A DNA stretch of 64,000 bases from Isoetes taiwanensis. Its lineage: Eukaryota; Streptophyta; Lycopodiopsida; Isoetales; Isoetaceae. A program made the position numbers and the translations under genes. Positions within the stretch are counted from its first letter, which is position 1; each line of letters begins with the position of its first letter. Positions 55,930 to 64,000 of this stretch are shown here, piece by piece. Where the stretch lies: contig JAJEKV010000052.1 in the NCBI GenBank assembly GCA_021234155.1, forward strand, positions 8,355,358 through 8,419,357, written 5' to 3'. The notes beneath the pieces are model-generated. The model ran no database searches, was not told where the DNA came from, and worked only from the letters and a program-made list of their open reading frames with translations.

Positions 55930-57790
55930 ACAATTCCTATTTGTCGCCAGGGGATGGCGCGCGCAACCGAGTCATGGGGAGGACGGGAAGCAAGAGGCCG
56001 AGGGAGAAGTAGATGGAGCGGAGGCAAAGATGTGGTGAGAGGGTGGGCCGCGAGGGAGCAGGAGTAGGAGCAGGAGAAGGGGGGCCGGGTAGTAGAAGCG
56101 AAGCGAGGGCCGCATGCAGCCGCGGGTTGGGGCTGCGGGTTCGCGCAAAGCAGTAGCGTGTCGCCGGAAAATGTGCATCCCGCCGAACCAATCTGCGGCA
56201 CCCCTGTTGGCGAATGCCTCTGACCCCGACAAGCTCCCGTGCGTGCCTCGTTGCACGGGTGTGAGGTCCCGGTCCACGCATGAGGATGTCCCCTTCAACA
56301 TCCGCCTGGCGCAATATGGCATCACGCACTGCATCCGCAACCGTGAATATGACAATGCGGTCCACGGCGAGGCCGAAAGCCCCATGCCGCTGCTCGAGAA
56401 ATGTGAATCGCCCCGGGAATGTCATCCGTCGAGAATGTGTGTTCGGATGTGGTGGGCGAACTCTCCCCGGCCGTTACGGCATGCCTCAACTACCAGATTG
56501 TGGCCTCTCCGCCTGCGCTCCCGGAGTTCTCGCGCCTGCTGGGTCCAAGGTGGGCGGGGCCGGGTCTGTCTTGGGGGGTGATGGTGGTGGTGGCCGGGAT
56601 GGGCGTGGAGTGGCCGAGAGCCGGGCAAGAAGGCGGGGCGTGGCCGCCGGTGTGGGAGGCCGTGGCGGGATAGCGGCCTCGAGCCGCGCTTCGCCCGCGG
56701 AAGTCGGGAGGACAGCTTGCAGAGCCGCCGCCGCTTGGCCATCTCCCTCACCAAGACCGCACTGACTATGAACCCCTGTGAGGGGAGACCCCGCTCGTGG
56801 ACGGGATCTGGTTGCCCGCGAACCCCGGAGCTCCGTGCTCGAGTAGCGAGAGCTGCTCGAGCCCCAAAGACACGGGCGCCGAGGGCCGGGCTTGCTGCTC
56901 CGATCTTACTCAAGATCCTAAAGCGGTTCCGGGCCGTCGCAAGAGCCCCAGGCTCCCCGATGCCATGGTGGTGGTCGCCTCTACCGACCGAAGCCGGTGA
57001 TAAATACGCGGACCATCGCCTCCCGCATTGGCGCCTCCCTCTCCCGTGTCATGGTGTCGAGTGATGAACACAGAGTCTAGGCGGGCCCGCATGTCGACCT
57101 CTGCACGGCCTGCTCGCTTCAAAAGTGTGCAAGGCCAAGGCCATCTTCCACATGCGGCGTCGCGGGTCTCCAAGCCGTGATACGGTTCTTTCGACCCGAT
57201 TTGCCTTTTGAGCACATGGGATCGAGGGACTCCATCTCCACCGCCATGCAGCCGCCCAAAGGGCACCGTTAGCCTCACACGAAAGCACCGTTAGCCTCCA
57301 TTCCCCGCTTTGGCGTGGCTCCAATTCTGCCGGAGGCAGGAGTTCCTATGTGGTGCGAGCAATTAATCCCTTCGGCCGGCCGGGCCTCGCCGAGGGGCCT
57401 TAGCCTTAGCCCGAGCCTCCTTCTTCATGGAGGATGACTCTCCCCCTGTCCATGATGGCTGATCGGGACCGTTTTGCGGGCGGGCCCTCGCCTTTGGTTT
57501 CCCTGGCCGCCCCATCTTCGTGGCCATGACTCCCAAAGTTTGAGGGGTCTCGGCTGCGGAAAGGGTGCCTAGAATTGAATTTGGGGACTCAAGAACGCTG
57601 GGCAGAGCACCTTTTGGGTTAGTCAACGGAAACCCTAAGTGGTGGGCGGGGGTGCTCTGTGTGTTTCTAGCGAGCCCAAAGAACACCAGGGTAGGGGTGC
57701 CCACCACCTTTGACTTTGACTTTGACCTACCGCCACCGCTTCTCATAGGTCTTTCCAAAGCTTTGTATAACACGACACCATTTAACATGC
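55930..57790 (-). pseudogene. ORF1-like region of the large LINE
   Basis: Overlapping minus-strand open frames occupy this GC-rich stretch. One contains FPGRFTFLEQRHGAFGLAVD, TVADAVRDAILRQADVEGD, possibly an RNA-binding fold, followed by Pro/Ser-rich sequence. Another at 57363-57788 is Lys/Arg-rich (GKPKARARP, KKEARAKAKAPRR). Position upstream of the endonuclease suggests the ORF1 nucleic-acid-binding protein. Domain identity is inferred from position and charge, not from a firm motif. Confidence 0.45.
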
Positions 57791-58140
57791 CATCGCTCTA
57801 ATCCACGCTCGCTTCTCATAGATTAGAATAGAACTTCACTCACAATTATTGCAGCCAACTCTGGCCAGGTGTGGGGGTTTTGAGGGCTCCAAAGTCCGAG
57901 GGTCTCTCGGGTCTGCCTCAAGGGTGCTTAGAATCCAGGTTTGGGGGCTCCTGAAAAGGCGGGTGGAGCGCCTTTTGGGGGTTTGGGGGTTTTGGGTCTA
58001 GAGAGAGATTGTAAACCCTAGAGAGAGAAAGCCAGAAAGGGGCAAATCAAGGGGGTCTATGCAAGGGGAGTGAGGGCGCTAGAGAGAGGGAGCTGGGCGC
58101 TGTGGGGGCGCTAGAGAGAGGGAGCTGGGCGCAGGGGCGT
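57530..58140. repeat. Internal repeats in the LINE 5' region
   Basis: A segment at about 57537-57620 (GTGCCTAGAATTGAATTTGGGG, CACCTTTTGGG) recurs at about 57900-57985 (GTGCTTAGAATCCAGGTTTGGG, GCCTTTTGGG). GGCGCTAGAGAGAGGGAGCT occurs twice in tandem near 58075 and 58105. Confidence 0.65.
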
Positions 58141-58476
58141 GGGACGAGGGAGCCAGGGCAAAGGCCCATCACAGAAACATTATAAACAATAGAATACAAG
58201 CAAGACAAAAAAACAATGACAAAGTACGTAAGAACATAGCAAAAGCAGACTCGAGCCGGGCAGAAGCGACTAGACGTATCCCCTGGTGCGATTAGGCGTA
58301 ACCTAACCAGGGGTTCTGAGGCCACTGATCAAGAATAAGTGTGCCACCTCCCCGATAGACTGCCCATTTTCTTTGGAGCCTCGCCTCTCGAACCTTACAT
58401 AACTCATCACGCCGCCGAGTTAATTGAACTGGGGAGAGGTCTTCCTGGACCGAAAAGGGGGTGCCCTTGAGGTGAC

Positions 58477-58499
58477 TTTGATGCTATATCTGGATAAAT
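58477..58499 (+). repeat. Target-site duplication of the large LINE, right copy
   Basis: Identical to 52239-52261. Confidence 0.9.
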
Positions 58500-58799
58500 G
58501 CAAATATAGGCTTGATACATCCTTTGATCACCATCAAGCAGCCCTATAACAAGAGCAACCCTATGCAATAGGAATTGACATGTGAGTCTAACTTGAGGCG
58601 GCCATTAGAGAGAGGCAAATTTCACTACAAAGGACTTTCCAGAGAGTGAACTAGTGTGGGCTAAGAATTTTGGCAAGTGCATATAGCAAATGTTTAGACT
58701 TTTCTGGTTCCTCATTAACAATCATACACATATATCAATAGTTTGAATTTTACAGAGAATGCTATAACATAGGGGGTAGAAGAATATCTTGATTCAAGG

Positions 58800-60060
58800 G
58801 CATGAATATTAATATCCTGACCCTAGTTTGCCACATCATTTAAAGTGCCACATCATCAAACCCTAGATTGTGTGTGCCACATCATCAAAACCTAGATTGT
58901 GCCACGTAGCATTTTGTATTGCCATGTCATCAACCCCTAGATTATGCGTGCCACATCATGAAACTATAGATTGTGCATCGTGGCATTTTTAATGCCACGT
59001 CCTCGAACCTTTGATGTTACCATGTATGTCATGCATCAAACCCTAGATTGCCATGCCATTTAAAGTGCCACATCATCAAACCCTAGATTGTAAGTTATTT
59101 TGTATATCAAACCCTAAACCCTAGATTGCCATGTCATCAAACCCTAGATCGTGCGTGCCACATCATTAAACCCTAGATTGACGCGCTATTTTAGTGCCAC
59201 GTCATTGAACCCTAGAATTTATCATGTATGCATGCATCAAACCCTAGATTGCCACGTCATTTAAAGTGACATGTCATCAAACCCTAGATCGTGCATACCA
59301 TATTATCAAACCTTAGGTTGTCTGATATGGCATTTTGAGTGCCACGTCATCAAACCCTAGATTGTGCATGCCACATCATCAAACTCTAGATTATGCCTTG
59401 TGGCATTTAGTATTGCCACATTGTTTAAAGTGTCATGCGATCAGACCCTAGATTGTGCATGCCACATTATCAAACCCTAGATTGTGCCATGTGGCATTTT
59501 TAGTGCCACGTCATCAAACCCTAGAATTTATCATGTATGCATGCATCAAACTCTAGATTGCCACATCATATAAAGTGACATATTACCAAACTCTAGATTG
59601 TGCATGCCACATCATCAACTCTAGATTATGCCACGTGGTGCTTCTTATTGCCACATTATTTAAAGTGTCATGTGATCACACCTCTAGATTGTACATGCCA
59701 CATCATCAAACCCTAGATTTTGTGTGCCACATTATCAAACCCTAGATTGTAAATGCCACATGATCAAACTCTAGATTATACGACGTGGCATTTTTAGTAT
59801 CAAGTCATCAAACCCTAGATTGTGCCACGTGGCATTTTGTATTGCCACGTCATCAAACACTACCACATCACCAAACTCTAAATTGTGCCATGTGGCTTTT
59901 ACAATCTAGAGTTTGATGATATGGCACATATAATCTGGGGTTTGATGACATGGGACTTTAAATGAAGTTATGGTGTATGTATGTCATAGATTACCGCCTC
60001 ATTTAAAATGTAGATTGCACGTGCCACCTTAGCAAACCTTATATTGTGCCATGTGGCCTT
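58800..60060. repeat. Minisatellite with telomere-like core AAACCCTAGATT
   Basis: More than 25 degenerate copies of a short unit combining GCCACATCATC or GCCACGT(G/C)(G/A)(C/T) with AAACCCTAGATTGTGC, at intervals of about 25-50 bp, mostly in one orientation. Inverted copies occur at 59895-59945. AAACCCT is the plant telomere heptamer, here embedded in a longer unit and never in pure tandem. Confidence 0.85.
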
Positions 60061-60367
60061 AAGCTACAAAACTTGAAACACAACTTAGGGCTCATTCCCA
60101 TTAACGTCCGAACTGATTTTCCTAACTCAGCCACGTCAGCAAATTAAGGGCGGCAATTTTTTTTCGACCATCTACCATTCTCATTGAACCTAAAATTTAA
60201 TTTCGCCACATCAGCAAAGGGAAGGCGGAAAGCAACGTTCCCATTGCAATCCGATTTGCTTTGCTCCGAATTATTTCCGGTGAAAGGCGCCTGGGTTCTG
60301 CAGTATCTCATCCCTGCTACACCCGAAGCTAGGTATTGCAATTGCTTCACAGGTTAGTTTTCCAGAA

Positions 60368-60577
60368 ATGGATGCAGCCAAGCTTATGTTGATTGCAATT
60401 TTATTGAAGGCCATGACAATAGCTTTAAACATTTTAGAAAGTTTGACTGAGCTTCAAGAAGAAGAGGATACAGAGAATGAGTTTGTGATTGGAAACCAAC
60501 AAATTATGGATTATGATGAGTCTGAAGAATTTTCTGATTCAATGTCTTCCATCCTATTCTTATCAATGATATCATGA
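60368..60577 (+). pseudogene. Possible N-terminal stub of Harbinger transposase (ORF2)
   Basis: The 69-codon frame starts MDAAKLMLIAILLKAMTIAL, then acidic LQEEEDTENEFVIGN. Its place just inside the left inverted repeat, divergent from ORF1, is where the transposase gene of these elements begins. It stops before any catalytic motif. Assignment rests mainly on position. Confidence 0.4.
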
Positions 60578-60678
60578 TATCAACTCCCGTTGCATATTCA
60601 TTTTTTCAGCATGCAAATCCTTCTGCATGCTCTCTTGCCTTGACCTCCACTCTATCCTAGTGTCCTCGCTTTTCTGCA

Positions 60679-61660
60679 TTAAGTTAATCCACCCATCCAC
60701 ACCACGAGGTATCCTTCCTCTTTTTTTACCCGAGCTATGTTCTGGTTGCACATACTCCCATCACCGTCGGTAGGACTCTCGTTGTTAACATCTTCTTCTT
60801 CGTGAGTGATCTCTGGTTCATTTCCTTCAAAATTGAAGCATACAAAATGAATTAAGCAAAAACAATCAAAGCTGAAAGCTAAAAAACATAAAACAGAAAC
60901 TAACCTGACGGTGTAGTGAATGTTGCTGGAATAGACGACTCTGAAACTAAACCGCTCGGATTTACAGCGGTTTTCATGCCATACCATCGATCCATAGCTT
61001 CATAAACATCGGAGTAGAAGTTTATTGGCAAATTGCAATCCTTGCGCTCAGGATTTGCCATCTGCTAATAACTATTTCTACCACTTGGAATTTGCCTTTC
61101 ATAGTCATTGATCTTCTTGAAGTCTGCCGCCAAAGATTCCCACTTGCTCATGCATGCCTTGGCTGACCTGCGCACGTTATTCTTCCAACAATACTCTTCT
61201 ATGTCATTCCATCTAACTTCTTTCTTCTTCATCTTCTCTCTGCCCCCACCAAATAGACGAAGTTCATCATCTTCTTTCTTGGCGGCTTGTAGAACCAATA
61301 ATTCATCAGCTGTCCAATGTGTGCTAGCATATTGCCTTACAGTGGGAATGGCAGACACGGGATTTGAAGCATGGTGACTAACACCAAATGCAGCAGTAGG
61401 CATGTCATGGCATCCCATGCCTTGAGTTTCATGCACAATTTCATCTTCAGACTCATCTAGCATCCTACTGAATGAGTTCTGTGCAATCATAATTTAAGCA
61501 TTTTAGCAATTTCAGTAACTATACAGACAATGGAAATCGAAAATTATGTGAAATTAAATTGCAAATGTAAACATCACCTGGTGAAACTGTTCATATGGAT
61601 CATGTTGCTGTTGTGCTGCAAAAAAATTAAAAGCAGACCCAGCACCGTTGCTTCCTCTCA
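60679..61660 (-). pseudogene. Myb/trihelix-like ORF1 protein of the PIF/Harbinger element
   Basis: Exons on the minus strand: about 61578-61660 (MRGSNGAGSAFNFFAAQQQH, donor CAG/GTGATG), about 60905-61483 and about 60679-60835. The second exon starts NSFSRMLDESEDE and contains the trihelix (HWTADELLVLQAAKKEDDEL, then VRWNDIEEYCWKNN, CMSKWESLAADFKKINDYER). A TAG stands where a Trp codon is expected after GRNSY; beyond it the frame continues QMANPERKDCNLPINFYSDV. The last exon (NEPEITHEEEDVNNESPTDG) has a frameshift at an A run. Harbinger ORF1 proteins bind DNA and carry the transposase to the element. This copy is disabled. Confidence 0.7.
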
Positions 61661-62003
61661 TGGCTCAAGAAAAGGGTTTCGGCTATTCTCTGCTTGTCTC
61701 CGGAAGGAAAGAAACTAAAGAAATGGTGGAAATTGCCATCTACAATGACAAATTTGATGGCGCCAAATTCTGTTGCTACTGGAGTCATGGGGTGGGGTTA
61801 CAGGCAGATCAAACCTGCCAGATCTACACAAAACGACAAACCCGGTTCCGAAATGGGAAACATAGAAGTGTTCGATGACTTCTGGAAAAAGGGAAGGTAA
61901 CCCGGCCACGTCAACCAAATTCAAAAAAAAAAAAAAAAAGCAATAGGAACGTAACTTCTACAACCGGGTTCGCCACATGGCAACTAATGGGGATGGGGCC
62001 TTA

Positions 62004-62476
62004 GTTGAATTTGAAAACAAAATTCACCACGAAAAGTAGGCAATTTTTAGACTGGTTTTAGATGTCAAATCCTAATAATAATTTATGTGAGTCATGTATG
62101 GAGGGGAGTTCCCATCTCAAATTACCAACACAATTTCTCTAATGTCCTTTTTAGTTTAATGCATTGAGTTCAAAATTTTCCATCATAATCTTCCCAAAGC
62201 GGATCCATCTTACAATGGTAAAATGACCTTGTTCACGTGTGTGCTCTTATTAAGTTGCACTTCAACCTTGACCCCAAATTTGTTCATGCCCTTCTAAAGT
62301 GCTTCAAAAAATAGACATTTGTTTTCCTGGAGAGCTTTGGATTATCCTCTGCATAACTATTGCATAGTGGGCCTCCACTGTGTTTCAATTCTTCCAAACA
62401 AAAAATTCTTTAAATACAGGACAAAAGATTCCCTTGCTTATATATTGTACAATAAAATACAAATAATCCCAGCCAA
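62004..62476. other. 3' flank of the SNF2 gene
   Basis: No coding signal. It probably includes the 3' untranslated region of the minus-strand SNF2 gene. Confidence 0.5.
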
Positions 62477-64000
62477 CTATAGGACTTCTTTTACCCTTGG
62501 CCTTTTCGAGTCGCAGTGCTCATTATGCTCATCAATAGGTTGTTTACTTTCTTGATTTTCAGTAGCTGGAGATGCATCATATGATAGGGCTAAATTACGT
62601 GCAATTGGGTTGCAAGGCCGCAGAAAAGGTTTCAAATTGGTCTGCTGCAAAAATGGCTTCACTGGGCTCTGGTGATGTGCAGGAGGGGATGCCACATGCA
62701 ATGCAGCATCTCTACCATCCAGTACCTGAATGATAAGTTACACCATATGAGGAATGAAACGGAGGAGAAACGAAAAAAGTGAAAGGGCAAACCTGGCCCA
62801 GATTTTCGAGTTTATGATGAACTGCATCCCTGTACGAGCCAAATTTAATCAATCAGAAACCATAATTACTGTGCTTTCGTGTCATATGGAGAGCAAGCAC
62901 ATACCAAATAATGTCATCAATAGTGCCACAGGCATGAAGATAATAGACATTGACAGATGACACCTGCGTAGATAGTTTGACAATAAAGACAAATTAATCA
63001 TGCTGAATGATGTGGTAAACAAAGCCAATATTGCCTTTTTCCAAAATCTTTCAAAAGAGCAACAGCAAAAACATTTCTGCCAAACCTGCCCAATACGGTG
63101 TGCTCGGTCCTCTGCCTGAACAAGGTCTCCTGGCGTCCAAGACATTTCTGCAAATATGACTGTGCTTGCAGCGGTCAAGGTGAGACCTAGCCCAGCAGCT
63201 CTTATTCCAAGCTGCAAAAAGACAACATGCTATCAACAGTTGCATATCAAACATCAAAACAGCACACATTCTACACAAAGAGGCACAAGCAGCATCATCT
63301 TTGAGATTCCGGACTTATTCTGCAGAACCTTGGGAGGAAACCCATTCTTTCTTCATATATCATATGATGCTGCAAGGACTCCAGCAGGACAAATGCTGCT
63401 GCAGAGCGGCATCCTGGAAAGATGTCTTTGGAGCCTGAGAATGAAGGGGCTTCTTGCCAGCACTTGGGGTTTTGGCCATGGTACATCCTGTGCAGCAATA
63501 TCTATGGCCGTGCCATTCAAAACAAAAGAAAAAGAAAAAGAAAAAAAAAAGGCATAATGACTGATGCAACAAAGCATCGACATGGTAGAAATTTATTCGC
63601 TTCACTTACCAATGCAGCTCGCACACTCTCATTTTCTTGGAAGGACGACACTAAATTCTGCCGCTGCGGGGCTGGCGTACTCCCATCAATTCGGATGTAT
63701 TTTGTTTTCCGTTTCTATATGAACAAGAAGCAGCGTCAACCTTATGTTGCCATGATACATAAGTTAACCACACAATGTATTAGAGAGCAACCTACCACAA
63801 AAAGGTCCTGAATTGCATCCATCATTAGCTGATGATGTGCAAACACGAGAAACTTGCAATCTGCCTGCAAAATATAGTCTCTGCAGTTTAACAACAGCTA
63901 AAACTAGCACATACAGGCAGTTCCTTGCAAAAAAATGATAACTATCAATCCAGGACCAGAAATTTTGTTTAGCCACTGACAGCATTCATCATTCAGAGAG
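62477..64000 (-). CDS. SMARCAL1: SMARCAL1-type SNF2 annealing helicase, C-terminal exons (partial)
   Basis: Six minus-strand exons with GT-AG junctions that keep frame: 63796-63864 ([20 protein letters not shown]), 63610-63714 ([18 protein letters not shown]), 63086-63211 ([20 protein letters not shown], then [11 protein letters not shown]), 62905-62963 ([20 protein letters not shown]), 62793-62829 ([12 protein letters not shown]) and 62477-62725 (final exon of 82 residues). They form the second RecA lobe of an SNF2 ATPase with motifs IV-VI; RAHRIGQ carries the arginine finger. [17 protein letters not shown] and the IDDIIW/LENLGQ tail match SMARCAL1 (plant CHR18) and related ZRANB3. Such enzymes remodel stalled replication forks. 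The N-terminal HARP domain and first ATPase lobe lie beyond the window, so SMARCAL1 versus ZRANB3 is not proved. Confidence 0.85.

Larger units (their letters stand above)
52262..58476 (-). mobile_element. GC-rich LINE insertion, about 6.2 kb, bounded by 23-bp target-site duplication
   Basis: The element reads on the minus strand from 58476 to 52262. Parts in order: 5' region with internal repeats (57530-58476), ORF1-like GC-rich region (55930-57790), endonuclease (54960-55920), reverse transcriptase (53500-54950), C-terminal region (52750-53430) and a 3' end with two microsatellite tails (52262-52415). GC content is clearly above both flanks. The long perfect target duplication suggests a fairly recent insertion, although the coding frames are broken many times. 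It belongs to the same family as 18977-19616 and is related to 11640-14581. Confidence 0.85.
60085..62003 (-). mobile_element. Non-autonomous PIF/Harbinger element with TTA target duplication
   Basis: The element spans 60088-62000 (1,913 bp). It begins GGGCTCATTCCCATTA and ends TAATGGGGATGGGGCC; these are inverted repeats matching at 13 of 16 positions. TTA flanks both ends (60085-60087, 62001-62003), the 3-bp target duplication typical of PIF/Harbinger. Inside are a minus-strand Myb-like ORF1 and a short plus-strand frame that resembles the start of a transposase gene. The DDE transposase is absent. Confidence 0.85.

Noticed and set aside
58800..60060. Possible telomere or chromosome end
   Set aside because: AAACCCT is never in pure tandem and is part of a longer unit; genes and elements continue on both sides.
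63156..63605. Overlapping open frames on both strands between SNF2 exons
   Set aside because: They fall in the 398-bp intron between 63212 and 63609, flanked by good splice sites that keep the SNF2 frame.

Overview
The window looks like nuclear DNA of a large-genome land plant. Evidence: intron-containing host genes with GT-AG introns, plant families (R2R3-MYB, endoplasmic reticulum ADP/ATP carrier, PPR, UDP-glycosyltransferase), and very dense, mostly decayed transposable elements. The style of the PPR relics and the element load suggest a fern or another non-seed vascular plant, but this is inference and the species cannot be named. Edges of minus-strand features and exons may be off by 1-2 bases.

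Layout. 1-6588: two minus-oriented copies of one Ty3/Gypsy family (LTRs 607-1111 and 6080-6588, gag, protease), with an L1-type LINE 3' fragment (about 1174-2160) and a plus-strand Ty1/Copia 5' fragment (2175-about 3315) between them. 7429-9661: an intact three-exon adenine nucleotide carrier gene of ER-ANT1 type. 10020-10483: a MITE-like element. About 11640-15310: two opposed pieces of one LINE family. 15300-17070: a Gypsy pol relic. 17731-18010: a PPR relic. 18977-19616: a LINE 3' end. 22845-26600: a chromovirus 3' half with a 1.5-kb LTR. 27408-28361: a LINE tail and a 470-bp palindrome. 30370-30870: a second PPR relic. 33150-34070: a UDP-glycosyltransferase pseudogene. 34592-34975: hairpin plus tandem repeat. 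35604-38185: an R2R3-MYB gene (minus), with a repeated motif cluster upstream. 39576-39890: palindrome and hairpin arrays. 41220-42700: relics of an unrecognised element-like protein and of a Gypsy reverse transcriptase. 43825-44760: exons of an unrecognised gene. 44867-46908: a complete hAT-type element with an 8-bp target duplication that carries pieces of two host genes. 48857-49102: a histone H3-like fragment. 49244-51232: a chromovirus-like LTR and adjoining broken ORF. 52262-58476: a GC-rich LINE insertion bounded by a 23-bp target duplication. 58800-60060: a telomere-like minisatellite. 60088-62000: a non-autonomous PIF/Harbinger element. 62477-64000: the 3' end of a SMARCAL1-type SNF2 gene, running off the window.

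Only three host loci look functional: the carrier, the MYB gene and the SNF2 gene. The remainder is a nested record of insertions. The most notable item is the hAT-type element that has picked up, with splice sites, parts of a gamma-glutamyl hydrolase gene on one strand and a GDSL lipase gene on the other. The best-bounded insertions (hAT, PIF/Harbinger, the large LINE) were delimited from target-site duplications read directly in the sequence.
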